A DNA stretch of 64,000 bases from Ptiloglossa arizonensis (taxonomy: Eukaryota; Arthropoda; Insecta; Hymenoptera; Colletidae): positions 124,001 through 188,000 of the forward strand of contig NC_135055.1 of the NCBI RefSeq assembly GCF_051014685.1. The letters are read 5' to 3'. The position numbers and the translations under genes were made by a program. This document shows, piece after piece, positions 38,301 through 52,800 of the stretch. The notes under the pieces are model-generated. The model did not search any database, was not told the DNA's origin, and was given only the letters and a program-made list of their open reading frames with translations. Numbering within the stretch: position 1 is the first letter of the stretch; each line of letters opens with the position of its first letter.

Positions 38301-39215
38301 AAGAAACGCTTGAGAAACTCCAAATTTTCGCTGTTCTGATGCGCGAAACGAATAACTAGAACGGCTTAGGGGAAAACTGCTCATACCGTTGTAATCGGGC
38401 GAGTTTCTACTTTCAGATGCAACAGAAATTTTGCGGATTGGTCAATCCGTTCGCTAGATATGGCAGTTTGGAGGTAAGAAACGCTTGAGAAACTCCAAAT
38501 TTTCGCAGTTCTGATGCTCGAAACGAATAACTAGAACGGCTTAGGGGAAAACTACTCATACCTTTGTAATCGGGCGAGTTTCTACTTTCAGATGCAACAG
38601 AAATTTTGCGGATTGGTCAATCCGTTCGCTAGATATGGCAGTTTTGAGGTAAGAAACGCTTGAGAAACTCAAAATATTCGCAGATCTGATGCTCGAAACG
38701 CATAACTAGAACGGCCTAGGGCAAAACTACTCATACCTTTGTAATCGGGCGAGTTTCTACTTTCAGATGCAACAGAAATTTTGCGGATTGGTCAATCCGT
38801 TCGCTAGATATGGCAGTTTGGAGGTAAGAAACGCTTGAGAAACTCCAAATTTTCGCAGTTCTGATGCTCGAAACGAATAACTAGAACGGCCTAGGGGAAA
38901 ACTACTCATACCGTTGTAATCGGGCGAGTTTATACTTTCAGATGCAACAGAAATTTTGCGGATTGGTCAATCCGTTCGCGAGATATGGCAGTTTTGAGGT
39001 AAGAAACGCTTGAGAAACTCAAAATTTTCGCAGTTCTGATGCTCGAAACGCATAACTAGAACGGCCTAGGGGAAAAGTACGCATACCGTTGTAATCGGGC
39101 GAGTTTCTACTTCCTGATGCAACAGAAATTTTGCGGATTGGTCAATCCGTTCGCGAGGTATGGCAGTTTTGAGGTAAGAAACGCTTGAGAAACTCCAAAT
39201 TTTCGCAGTTCTGAT
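35310..39215 (+). repeat. 22-monomer HOR, copy 2
   Basis: This is the tandem copy of 31460-35366. Markers include ctcacaccc (about 35754), accaagaacgg (36079), cttgtattcgg (36639), ctagagatgg (about 37229), tttgtatgtaag (37418), ggtcgatccg (37911), aaatattcgcagatctg (about 38673), gggcaaaac (38719) and cttcctgatgc (about 39111). The match ends at 39216, where this copy continues with gcgcgaaac and copy 1 had continued with gctcgaaac. The monomer with tcaaaccgttcg is characteristic of both copies and was not seen elsewhere in the window. Confidence 0.88.
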
Positions 39216-42200
39216 GCGCGAAACGAATAACTAGAACGGCTTAGGGGAAAACTACTCATCCCGTTGTAATCGGGCGAGTTTCTACTTTCAGATGCAACAG
39301 AAATTTTGCGGATTGGTCAATCCGTTCGCTAGATATGGCAGTTTGGAGGTAAGAAACGCATGAGAAACTCCAAATTTTCGCAGTTCTGATGCTCGAAACG
39401 AATAACTAGAACGGCCTAGGGGAAAACTACTCATACCGTTGTAATCGGGCGAGTTTATACTTTCAGATGCAACAGAAATTTTGCGGATTGGTCAATCCGT
39501 TCGCGAGATATGGCAGTTTTGAGGTAAGAAACGCTTGAGAAACTCAAAATTTTCGCAGTTCTGATGCTCGAAACGCATAACTAGAACGGCCTAGGGGAAA
39601 AGTACGCATACCGTTGTAATCGGGCGAGTTTCTACTTTCTGATGCAACAGAAATTTTGCGGATTGGTCAATCCGTTCGCGAGATATGGCAGTTTTGAGGT
39701 AAGAAACGCTTGAGAAACTCAAAATTTTCGCAGTTCTGATGCTCGAAACGCATATCTAGAACGGCCTAGGGGAAAACTACTCATACATTTGTAATCGGGC
39801 GAGTTTCTATTTTCAGGTGCAACAGAAATTTTGCGGATTGGTCAATCCGTTCGCGAGATATGGCAGTTTTGAGGTAAGAAACGCTTGAGAAACTCCAAAT
39901 TTTCGCAGTTCTGATGCTCGAAACGAATAACTAGAACGGCCTAGGGGAAAACTACTCATACCGTTGTAATCGGGCGAGTTTCTACTTTCAGATGCAACAG
40001 AAATTTTGCGGATTGGTCAATCCGTTCGCGAGATATGGCAGTTTTGAGGTAAGAAACGCTTGAGAAACTCAAAATTTTCGCAGTTCTGATGCTCGAAATG
40101 CATAACTAGAACGGCCTAGGGGAAAAGTACGCATACCGTTGTAATCTGGCGAGATTCTACTTTCAGATGCAACAGAAATTTTGCCGATTGGTCAATCCGT
40201 TCGCGAGATATGGCAGTTTTGAGGTAAGAAACGCTTGAGAAACTCCAAATTTTCGCAGTTCTGATGCTCGAAACGAATACCTAGAACGGCCTAGGCGAAA
40301 ACTACTCATACCGTAGTAATCGGGCGTGTTTCTACTTTCAGATGCAACACAAATTTTGCGGATTGGACAATCCGTTCGCGAGATATGGCAGTTTTGAGGT
40401 AAGAAACGCTTGAGAAACTCAAAATTTTCGCAGTTCTGATGCTCGAAACGCATAACTAGAACGGCCTAGGGGAAAAGTACGCATACCGTTGTAATCGGGC
40501 GAGTTTCTACTTTCTGATGCAACAGAAATTTTGCGGATTGGTCAATCCGTTCGCGAGATATGGCAGTTTTGAGGTAAGAAACGCTTGAGAAACTCCAAAT
40601 TTTCGCAGTTCTGATGCGCGAAACGAATAACTAGAACGGCTTAGGGGAAAACTACTCATCCCGTTGTAATCGGGCGAGTTTCTACTTTCAGATGCAACAG
40701 AAATTTTGCGGATTGGTCAATCCGTTCGCTAGATATGGCAGTTTGGAGGTAAGAAACGCTTGAGAAACTCCAAATTTTCGCAGTTCTGATGCTCGAAACG
40801 AATAACTAGAACGGCCTAGGGGAAAACTACTCATACCGTTGTAATCGGGCGAGTTTATACTTTCAGATGCAACAGAAATTTTGCGGATTGGTCAATCCGT
40901 TCGCGAGATATGGCAGTTTTGAGGTAAGAAACGCTTGAGGAACTCCAAATTTTCGCAGTTCTGATGCTCGAAACGAATAACTAGAACGGCCTAGGGGAAA
41001 ACTACTCATACCGTTGTAATCGGGCGAGTTTCTACTTTCAGATGCAACAGAAATTTTGCGGATTGGTCAATCCGTTCGCGAGATATGGCAGTTTTGAGGT
41101 AAGAAACGCTTGAGAAACTCAAAATTTTCGCAGTTCTGATGCTCGAAATGCATAACTAGAAGGGCCTAGGGGAAAAGTACGCATACCGTTGTAATCTGGC
41201 GAGATTCTACTTTCAGATGCAACAGAAATTTTGCGGATTGGTCAATCCGTTCGCGAGATATGGCAGTTTTGAGGTAAGAAACGCTTGAGAAACTCCAAAT
41301 TTTCGCAGTTCTGATGCTCGAAACGAATACCTAGAACGGCCTAGGCGAAAACTACTCATACCGTTGTAATCGGGCGTGTTTCTACTTTCAGATGCAACAG
41401 AAATTTTGCGGATTGGACAATCCGTTCGCGAGATATGGCAGTTTTGAGGTAAGAAACGCTTGAGAAACTCCAAATTTTCGCAGTTCTGATGCCCGAAACG
41501 AATAACTAGAACGGCCTAGGGGAAAACTACTCATACCGTTGTAATCGGGCGAGTTTCTACTTTCAGATGCAACAGAAATTTTGCGCATTGGTCAATCCGT
41601 TCGCGAGATATGGCAGTTTTGAGGTAAGAAACGCTTGAGAAACTCAAACTTTTCGCAGTTCTGATGCTCGAAATGCATAACTAGAACGGCCTAGGGGAAA
41701 AGTACGCATACCGTTGAAATCTGGCGAGATTCTACTTTCAGATGCAACAGAAATTTTGCGGATTGGTCAATCCGTTCGCGAGATATGGCAGTTTTGATGT
41801 AAGAAACGCTTGAGAAACTCCAAATTTTCGCAGTTCTGATGCGCGAAACGAATAACTAGAACGGCTTAGGGGAAAACTACTCATCCCGTTGTAATCGGGC
41901 GAGTTTCTACTTTCAGATGCAACAGAAATTTTGCGGATTGGCCAATCCGTTCGCTAGATATGGCAGTTTGGAGGTAAGAAACGCTTGAGAAACTCCAAAT
42001 TTTCGCAGTTCTGATGCTCGAAACGAATAACTAGAACGGCCTAGGGGAAAACTACTCATACCGTTGTAATCGGGCGAGTTTATACTTTCAGATGCAACAG
42101 AAATTTTGCGGATTGGTCAATCCGTTCGCGAGATATGGCAGTTTTGAGGTAAGAAACGCTTGAGAAACTCAAAATTTTCGCAGTTCTGATGCTCGAAACG

Positions 42201-43829
42201 CATAACTAGAACGGCCTAGGGGAAAAGTACGCATTCCGTTGTAATCGGGCGAGTTTCTACTTTCTGATGCAACAGAAATTTTGCGGATTGGTCAATCCGT
42301 TCGCGAGATATGGCAGTTTTGAGGTAAGAAACGCTTGAGAAACTCAAAATTTTCGCAGTTCTGATGCTCGAAACGAATAACTAGAACGGCCTAGGGGAAA
42401 ACTACTCATACCGTTGTAATCGGGCGAGTTTCTACTTTCAGATGCAACAGAAATTTTGCGGATTGGTCAATCCGTTCGCGAGATATGGCAGTTTTGAGGT
42501 AAGAAACGCTTGAGAAACTCCAAATTTTCGCAGTTCTGATGCTCGAAACGAATAACTAGAACGGCCTAGGGGAAAACTACTCATACCGTTGTAATCGGGC
42601 GAGTTTCTACTTTCAGATGCAACAGAAATTTTGCGGATTGGTCAATCCGTTCGCGAGATATGGCAGTTTTGAGGTAAGAAACGCTTGAGAAACTCAAACT
42701 TTTCGCAGTTCTGATGCTCGAAATGCATAACTAGAACGGCCTAGGGGAAAAGTACGCATACCGTTGAAATCTGGCGAGATTCTACTTTCAGATGCAACAG
42801 AAATTTTGCGGATTGGTCAATCCGTTCGCGAGATATGGCAGTTTTGAGGTAAGAAACGCTTGAGAAACTCCAAATTTTCGCAGTTCTGATGCTCGAAACG
42901 AATACCTAGAACGGCCTAGGCGAAAACTACTCATACCGTTGTAATCGGGCGTGTTTCTACTTTCAGATGCAACAGAAATTTTGAGGATTGGACAATCCGT
43001 TCGCGAGATATGGCAGTTTTGAGGTAAGAAACGCTTGAGAAACTCCAAATTTTCGCAGTTCTGATGCTCGAAACGCATAACTAGAACGGCCTAGGGGAAA
43101 ACTACTCATACAGTTGTAATCGGGCGAGTTTCTATTTTCAGGTGCAACAGAAATTTTGCGGATTGGTCAATCCGTTCGCGAGATATGGCAGTTTTGAGGT
43201 AAGAAACGCTTGAGAAACTCCAAATTTTCGCAGTTCTGATGCTCGAAACGAATAACTAGAACGGCCTAGGGGAAAACTACTCATACCGTTGTAATCGGGC
43301 GAGTTTCTACTTTCAGATGCAACAGAAATTTTGCGGATTGGTCAATCCGTTCGCGAGATATGGCAGTTTTGAGGTAAGAAACGCTTGAGAAACACAAAAT
43401 TTTCGCAGTTCTGATGCTCGAAACGCATAACTAGAACGGCCTAGGGGAAAACTACTCATACAGTTGTAATCGGGCGAGCTTCTATTTTCAGGTGCAACAG
43501 AAATTTTGCGGATTGGTCCATCCGTTCGCGAGATATGGCAGTTTTGAGGTAAGAAACGCTTGAGAAACTCCAAATTTTCGCAGTTCTGATGCTCGAAACG
43601 AATAACTAGAACGGCCTAGGGGAAAACTACTCATACCGTTGTAATCGGGCGAGTTTCTACTTTCAGATGCAACAGAAATTTTGCGGATTGGTCAATCCGT
43701 TCGCGAGATATGGCAGTTTTGAGGTAAGAGACGCTTGAGAATCTCAAAATTTTCGCAGTTCTGATGCCCGGAACGAATAACTGGAACGGCCTAGGGGAAA
43801 ACTACTCATACCGTTGTAATCGGGCGAGT
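39216..43829 (+). repeat. Mosaic satellite segment
   Basis: Here the catcccg form of the cgcg/cttagg monomer first appears (39257), together with the aaatgcataac/ctggcgagattc type and the cctaggcgaaaac/ggacaatcc type. Short blocks are shared at offsets of 8 monomers (about 39120-39555 with 40520-40955) and 6 monomers (caaacttttcg at 41645 and 42695). About 41640-42360 is also related to 46715-47435 at 29 monomers. No gene or inserted element is seen. Confidence 0.75.
41934..41949. other. Second perfect 16-bp palindrome
   Basis: CGGATTGGCCAATCCG again, in a monomer of the cgcg/cttagg/catcccg type. Its relatives at 39.3, 40.7 and 44.0 kb have the usual GT centre. Confidence 0.7.
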
Positions 43830-46800
43830 TTATACTTTCAGATGCAACAGAAATTTTGCGGATTGGTCAATCCGTTCGCGAGATATGGCAGTTTTGAGGT
43901 AAGAAACGCTTGAGAAACTCCAAATTTTCGCAGTTCTGATGCGCGAAACGAATAACTAGAACGGCTTAGGGGAAAACTACTCATCCCGTTGTAATCGGGC
44001 GAGTTTCTACTTTCAGATGCAACAGAAATTTTGCGGATTGGTCAATCCGTTCGCTAGATATGGCAGTTTGGAGGTAAGAAACGCTTGAGAAACTCCAAAT
44101 TTTCGCAGTTCTGATGCTCGAAACGAATAACTAGAACGGCCTAGGGGAAAACTACTCATACCGTTGTAATCGGGCGAGTTTATACTTTCAGATGCAACAG
44201 AAATTTTGCGGATTGGTCAATCCGTTCGCGAGATATGGCAGTTTTGAGGTAAGAAACGCTTGAGAAACTCAAAATTTTCGCAGTTCTGATGCTCGAAACG
44301 CATAACTAGAACGGCCTAGGGGAAAAGTACGCATACCGTTGTAATCGGGCGAGTTTCTACTTTCTGATGCAACAGAAATTTTGCGGATTGGTCAATCCGT
44401 TCGCGAGATATGGCAGTTTTGAGGTAAGAAACGCTTGAGAAACTCAAAATTTTCGCAGTTCTGATGCTCGAAACGCATATCTAGAACGGCCTAGGGGAAA
44501 ACTACTCATACATTTGTAATCGGGCGAGTTTCTATTTTCAGGTGCAACAGAAATTTTGCGGATTGGTCAATCCGTTCGCGAGATATGGCAGTTTTGAGGT
44601 AAGAAACGCTTGAGAAACTCCAAATTTTCGCAGTTCTGATGCTCGAAACGAATAACTAGAACGGCCTAGGGGAAAACTACTCATACCGTTGTAATCGGGC
44701 GAGTTTCTACTTTCAGATGCAACAGAAATTTTGCGGATTGGTCAATCCGTTCGCGAGATATGGCAGTTTTGAGGTAAGAAACGCTTGAGAAACTCAAAAT
44801 TTTCGCAGTTCTGATGCCCGGAACGAATAACTGGAACGGCCTAGGGGAAAACTACTCATACCGTTGTAATCGGGCGAGTTTCTACTTTCAGATGCAACAG
44901 AAATTTTGCGGATTGGTCAATCCGTTCGCGAGATATGGCAGTTTTGAGGTAAGAAACGCTTGAGAAACTCCAAATTTTCGCAGTTCTGATGCTCGAAACG
45001 CATATCTAGAACGGCCTAGGGGAAAACTACTCATACATTTGTAATCGGGCGAGTTTCTATTTTCAGGTGCAACAGAAATTTTGCGGATTGGTCAATCCGT
45101 TCGCGAGATATGGCAGTTTTGAGGTAAGAAACGCTTGAGAAACTCCAAATTTTCGCAGTTCTGATGCTCGAAACGAATAACTAGAACGGCCTAGGGGAAA
45201 ACTACTCATACCGTTGTAATCGGGCGAGTTTCTACTTTCAGATGCAACAGAAATTTTGCGGATTGGTCAATCCGTTCGCGAGATATGGCAGTTTTGAGGT
45301 AAGAAACGCTTGAGAAACTCAAAATTTTCGCAGTTCTGATGCCCGGAACGAATAACTGGAACGGCCTAGGGGAAAACTACTCATACCGTTGTAATCGGGC
45401 GAGTTTCTACTTTCAGATGCAACAGAAATTTTGCGGATTGGTCAATCCGTTCGCGAGATATGGCAGTTTTGAGGTAAGAAACGCTTGAGAAACTCCAAAT
45501 TTTCGCAGTTCTGATGCTCGAAACGAATAACTAGAACGGCCTAGGGGAAAACTACTCATACCGTTGTAATCGGGCGAGTTTCTACTTTCAGATGCAACAG
45601 AAATTTTGCGGATTGGTCAATCCGTTCGCGAGATATGGCAGTTTTGAGGTAAGAAACGCTTGAGAAACTCAAAATTTTCGCAGTTCTGATGCTCGAAATG
45701 CATAACTAGAAGGGCCTAGGGGAAAAGTACGCATACCGTTGTAATCTGGCGAGATTCTACTTTCAGATGCAACAGAAATTTTGCGGATTGGTCAATCCGT
45801 TCGCGAGATATGGCAGTTTTGAGGTAAGAAACGCTTGAGAAACTCCAAATTTGCGCAGTTCTGATGCTCGAAACGAATACCTAGAACGGCCTAGGCGAAA
45901 ACTACTCATACCGTTGTAATCGGGCGTGTTTCTACTTTCAGATGCAACAGAAATTTTGCGGATTGGACAATCCGTTCGCGAGATATGGCAGTTTTGAGGT
46001 AAGAAACGCTTGAGAAACTCCAAATTTTCGCAGTTCTGATGCTCGAAACGAATAACTAGAACGGCCTAGGGGAAAACTACTCATACCGTTGTAATCGGGC
46101 GAGTTTCTACTTTCAGATGCAACAGAAATTTTGCGGATTGGTCAATCCGTTCGCGAGATATGGCAGTTTTGAGGTAAGAAACGCTTGAGAAACTCAAAAT
46201 TTTCGCAGTTCTGATGCTCGAAATGCATAACTAGAAGGGCCTAGGGGAAAAGTACGCATACCGTTGTAATCTGGCGAGATTCTACTTTCAGATGCAACAG
46301 AAATTTTGCGGATTGGTCAATCCGTTCGCGAGATATGGCAGTTTTGAGGTAAGAAACGCTTGAGAAACTCCAAATTTTCGCAGTTCTGATGCTCGAAACG
46401 AATACCTAGAACGGCCTAGGCGAAAACTACTCATACCGTTGTAATCGGGCGTGTTTCTACTTTCAGATGCAACAGAAATTTTGCGGATTGGACAATCCGT
46501 TCGCGAGATATGGCAGTTTTGAGGTAAGAAACGCTTGAGAAACTCCAAATTTTCGCAGTTCTGATGCTCGAAACGAATAACTAGAACGGCCTAGGGGAAA
46601 ACTACTCATACCGTTGTAATCGGGCGAGTTTCTACTTTCAGATGCAACAGAAATTTTGCGGATTGGTCAATCCGTTCGCGAGATATGGCAGTTTTGAGTT
46701 AAGAAACGCTTGAGAAACTCAAACTTTTCGCAGTTCTGATGCTCGAAATGCATAACTAGAACGGCCTAGGGGAAAAGTACGCATACCGTTGAAATCTGGC

Positions 46801-49800
46801 GAGATTCTACTTTCAGATGCAACAGAAATTTTGCGGATTGGTCAATCCGTTCGCGAGATATGGCAGTTTTGATGTAAGAAACGCTTGAGAAACTCCAAAT
46901 TTTCGCAGTTCTGATGCGCGAAACGAATAACTAGAACGGCTTAGGGGAAAACTACTCATCCCCTTGTAATCGGGCGAGTTTCTACTTTCAGATGCAACAG
47001 AAATTTTGCGGATTGGTCAATCCGTTCGCTAGATATGGCAGTTTGGAGGTAAGAAACGCTTGAGAAACTCCAAATTTTCGCAGTTCTGATGCTCGAAACG
47101 AATAACTAGAACGGCCTAGGGGAAAACTACTCATACCGTTGTAATCGGGCGAGTTTATACTTTCAGATGCAACAGAAATTTTGCGGATTGGTCAATCCGT
47201 TCGCGAGATATGGCAGTTTTGAGGTAAGAAACGCTTGAGAAACTCAAAATTTTCGCAGTTCTGATGCTCGAAACGCATAACTAGAACGGCCTAGGGGAAA
47301 AGTACGCATACCGTTGTAATCGGGCGAGTTTCTACTTTCTGATGCAACAGAAATTTTGCGGATTGGTCAATCCGTTCGCGAGATATGGCAGTTTTGAGGT
47401 AAGAAACGCTTGAGAAACTCAAAATTTTCGCAGTTCTGATGCTCGAAACGCATATCTAGAACGGCCTAGGGGAAAACTACTCATACATTTGTAATCGGGC
47501 GAGTTTCTATTTTCAGGTGCAACAGAAATTTTGCGGATTGGTCAATCCGTTCGCGAGATATGGCAGTTTTGAGGTAAGAAACGCTTGAGAAACTCCAAAT
47601 TTGCGCAGTTCTGATGCTCGAAACGAATACCTAGAACGGCCTAGGCGAAAACTACTCATACCGTTGTAATCGGGCGTGTTTCTACTTTCAGATGCAACAG
47701 AAATTTTGCGGATTGGACAATCCGTTCGCGAGATATGGCAGTTTTGAGGTAAGAAACGCTTGAGAAACTCCAAATTTTCGCAGTTCTGATGCTCGAAACG
47801 AATAACTAGAACGGCCTAGGGGAAAACTACTCATACCGTTGTAATCGGGCGAGTTTCTACTTTCAGATGCAACAGAAATTTTGCGGATTGGTCAATCCGT
47901 TCGCGAGATATGGCAGTTTTGAGGTAAGAAACGCTTGAGAAACTCAAAATTTTCGCAGTTCTGATGCTCGAAATGCATAACTAGAAGGGCCTAGGGGAAA
48001 AGTACGCATACCGTTGTAATCTGGCGAGATTCTACTTTCAGATGCAACAGAAATTTTGCGGATTGGTCAATCCGTTCGCGAGATATGGCAGTTTTGAGGT
48101 AAGAAACGCTTGAGAAACTCCAAATTTGCGCAGTTCTGATGCTCGAAACGAATACCTAGAACGGCCTAGGCGAAAACTACTCATACCGTTGTAATCGGGC
48201 GTGTTTCTACTTTCAGATGCAACAGAAATTTTGCGGATTGGACAATCCGTTCGCGAGATATGGCAGTTTTGAGGTAAGAAACGCTTGAGAAACTCCAAAT
48301 TTTCGCAGTTCTGATGCTCGAAACGAATAACTAGAACGGCCTAGGGGAAAACTACTCATACCGTTGTAATCGGGCGAGTTTCTACTTTCAGATGCAACAG
48401 AAATTTTGCGGATTGGTCAATCCGTTCGCGAGATATGGCAGTTTTGAGGTAAGAAACGCTTGAGAAACTCAAAATTTTCGCAGTTCTGATGCTCGAAATG
48501 CATAACTAGAAGGGCCTAGGGGAAAAGTACGCATACCGTTGTAATCTGGCGAGATTCTACTTTCAGATGCAACAGAAATTTTGCGGATTGGTCAATCCGT
48601 TCGCGAGATATGGCAGTTTTGAGGTAAGAAACGCTTGAGAAACTCCAAATTTTCGCAGTTCTGATGCTCGAAACGAATACCTAGAACGGCCTAGGCGAAA
48701 ACTACTCATACCGTTGTAATCGGGCGTGCTTCTACTTTCAGATGCAACAGAAATTTTGCGGATTGGACAATCCGTTCGCGAGATATGGCAGTTTTGAGGT
48801 AAGAAACGCTTGAGAAACTCCAAATTTTCGCAGTTCTGATGCTCGAAACGAATAACTAGAACGGCCTAGGGGAAAACTACTCATACCGTTGTAATCGGGC
48901 GAGTTTCTACTTTCAGATGCAACAGAAATTTTGCGGATTGGTCAATCCGTTCGCGAGATATGGCAGTTTTGAGTTAAGAAACGCTTGAGAAACTCAAACT
49001 TTTCGCAGTTCTGATGCTCGAAATGCATAACTAGAACGGCCTAGGGGAAAAGTACGCACACCGTTGAAATCTGGCGAGATTCTACTTTCAGATGCAACAG
49101 AAATTTTGCGGATTGGTCAATCCGTTCGCGAGATATGGCAGTTTTGATGTAAGAAACGCTTGAGAAACTCCAAATTTTCGCAGTTCTGATGCGCGAAACG
49201 AATAACTAGAACGGCTTAGGGGAAAACTACTCATCCCCTTGTAATCGGGCGAGTTTCTACTTTCAGATGCAACAGAAATTTTGCGGATTGGTCAATCCGT
49301 TCGCTAGATATGGCAGTTTGGAGGTAAGAAACGCTTGAGAAACTCCAAATTTTCGCAGTTCTGATGCTCGAAACGAATAACTAGAACGGCCTAGGGGAAA
49401 ACTACTCATACCGTTGTAATCGGGCGAGTTTATACTTTCAGATGCAACAGAAATTTTGCGGATTGGTCAATCCGTTCGCGAGATATGGCAGTTTTGAGGT
49501 AAGAAACGCTTGAGAAACTCAAAATTTTCGCAGTTCTGATGCTCGAAACGCATAACTAGAACGGCCTAGGGGAAAAGTACGCATACCGTTGTAATCGGGC
49601 GAGTTTCTACTTTCTGATGCAACAGAAATTTTGCGGATTGGTCAATCCGTTCGCGAGATATGGCAGTTTTGAGGTAAGAAACGCTTGAGAAACTCAAAAT
49701 TTTCGCAGTTCTGATGCTCGAAACGCATATCTAGAACGGCCTAGGGGAAAACTACTCATACATTTGTAATCGGGCGAGTTTCTATTTTCAGGTGCAACAG

Positions 49801-52800
49801 AAATTTTGCGGATTGGTCAATCCGTTCGCGAGATATGGCAGTTTTGAGGTAAGAAACGCTTGAGAAACTCCAAATTTTCGCAGTTCTGATGCTCGAAACG
49901 AATAACTAGAACGGCCTAGGGGAAAACTACTCATACCGTTGTATTCGGGCGAGTTTCTACTTTCAGATGCAACAGAAATTTTGCGGATTGGTCAATCCGT
50001 TCGCGAGATATGGCAGTTTTGAGGTAAGAAACGCTTGAGAAACTCAAAATTTTCGCAGTTCTGATGCCCGGAACGAATAACTGGAACGGCCTAGGGGAAA
50101 ACTACTCATACCGTTGTAATCGGGCGAGTTTCTACTTTCAGATGCAACAGAAATTTTGCGGATTGGTCAATCCGTTCGCGAGATATGGCAGTTTTGAGGT
50201 AAGAAACGCTTGAGAAACTCCAAATTTTCGCAGTTCTGATGCTCGAAACGAATAACTAGAACGGCCTAGGGGAAAACTACTCATACCGTTGTAATCGGGC
50301 GAGTTTCTACTTTCAGATGCAACAGAAATTTTGCGGATTGGTCAATCCGTTCGCGAGATATGGCAGTTTTGAGGTAAGAAACGCTTGAGAAACTCAAAAT
50401 TTTCGCAGTTCTGATGCTCGAAATGCATAACTAGAACGGCCTAGGGGAAAAGTACGCATACCGTTGTAATCTGGCGAGATTCTACTTTCAGATGCAACAG
50501 AAATTTTGCGGATTGGTCAATCCGTTCGCGAGATATGGCAGTTTTGAGGTAAGAAACGCTTGAGAAACTCCAAATTTTCGCAGTTCTGATGCTCGAAACG
50601 AATACCTAGAACGGCCTAGGCGAAAACTACTCATACCGTTGTAATCGGGCGTGTTTCTACTTTCAGATGCAACAGAAATTTTGAGGATTGGACAATCCGT
50701 TCGCGAGATATGGCAGTTTTGAGGTAAGAAACGCTTGAGAAACTCCAAATTTTCGCAGTTCTGATGCCCGAAACGCATAACTAGAACGGCCTAGGGGAAA
50801 ACTACTCATACAGTTGTAATCGGGCGAGTTTCTATTTTCAGGTGCAACAGAAATTTTGCGGATTGGTCAATCCGTTCGCGAGATATGGCAGTTTTGAGGT
50901 AAGAAACGCTTGAGAAACTCCAAATTTTCGCAGTTCTGATGCTCGAAACGAATAACTAGAACGGCCTAGGGGAAAACTACTCATACCGTTGTAATCGGGC
51001 GAGTTTCTACTTTCAGATGCAACAGAAATTTTGCGGATTGGTCAATCCGTTCGCGAGATATGGCAGTTTTGATGTAAGAAACGCTTGAGAAACTCCAAAT
51101 TTTCGCAGTTCTGATGCACGAAACGAATAACTAGAACGGCCTAGGGGAAAACTACTCATACCGTTGTAATCGGGCGAGTTTCTACTTTCAGATGCAACAG
51201 AAATTTTGCGGATTGGTCAATCCGTTCGCGAGATATGGCAGTTTTGAGGTAAGAGACGCTTGAGAATCTCAAAATTTTCGCAGTTCTGATGCCCGGAACG
51301 AATAACTGGAACGGCCTAGGGGAAAACTACTCATACCGTTGTAATCGGGCGAGTTTATACTTTCAGATGCAACAGAAATTTTGCGGATTGGTCAATCCGT
51401 TCGCGAGATATGGCAGTTTTGAGGTAAGAAACGCTTGAGAAACTCAAAATTTTCGCAGTTCTGATGCTCGAAATGCATAACTAGAAGGGCCTAGGGGAAA
51501 AGTACGCATACCGTTGTAATCTGGCGAGATTCTACTTTCAGATGCAACAGAAATTTTGCGGATTGGTCAATCCGTTCGCGAGATATGGCAGTTTTGAGGT
51601 AAGAAACGCTTGAGAAACTCCAAATTTTCGCAGTTCTGATGCTCGAAACGAATACCTAGAACGGCCTAGGCGAAAACTACTCATACCGTTGTAATCGGGC
51701 GTGTTTCTACTTTCAGATGCAACAGAAATTTTGCGGATTGGACAATCCGTTCGCGAGATATGGCAGTTTTGAGGTAAGAAACGCTTGAGAAACTCCAAAT
51801 TTTCGCAGTTCAGATGCTCGAAACGAATAACTAGAACGGCCTAGGGGAAAACTACTCATACCGTTGTAATCGGGCGAGTTTCTACTTTCAGATGCAACAG
51901 AAATTTTGCGGATTGGTCAATCCGTTCGCGAGATATGGCAGTTTTGAGGTAAGAAACGCTTGAGAAACTCCAAATTTTCGCAGTTCTGATGCGCGAAACG
52001 AATAACTAGAACGGCTTAGGGGAAAACTACTCATCCCGTTGTAATCGGGCGAGTTTCTACTTTCAGATGCAACAGAAATTTTGCGGATTGGTCAATCCGT
52101 TCGCTAGATATGGCAGTTTGGAGGTAAGAAACGCTTGAGAAACTCCAAATTTTCGCAGTTCTGATGCTCGAAACGAATAACTAGAACGGCCTAGGGGAAA
52201 ACTACTCATACCGTTGTAATCGGGCGAGTTTATACTTTCAGATGCAACAGAAATTTTGCGGATTGGTCAATCCGTTCGCGAGATATGGCAGTTTTGAGGT
52301 AAGAAACGCTTGAGAAACTCAAAATTTTCGCAGTTCTGATGCTCGAAACGCATAACTAGAACGGCCTAGGGGAAAAGTACGCATACCGTTGTAATCGGGC
52401 GAGTTTCTACTTTCTGATGCAACAGAAATTTTGCGGATTGGTCAATCCGTTCGCGAGATATGGCAGTTTTGAGGTAAGAAACGCTTGAGAAACTCAAAAT
52501 TTTCGCAGTTCTGATGCTCGAAACGCATATCTAGAACGGCCTAGGGGAAAACTACTCATACATTTGTAATCGGGCGAGTTTCTATTTTCAGGTGCAACAG
52601 AAATTTTGCGGATTGGTCAATCCGTTCGCGAGATATGGCAGTTTTGAGGTAAGAAACGCTTGAGAAACTCCAAATTTTCGCAGTTCTGATGCTCGAAACG
52701 AATAACTAGAACGGCCTAGGGGAAAACTACTCATACCGTTGTAATCGGGCGAGTTTCTACTTTCAGATGCAACAGAAATTTTGCGGATTGGTCAATCCGT

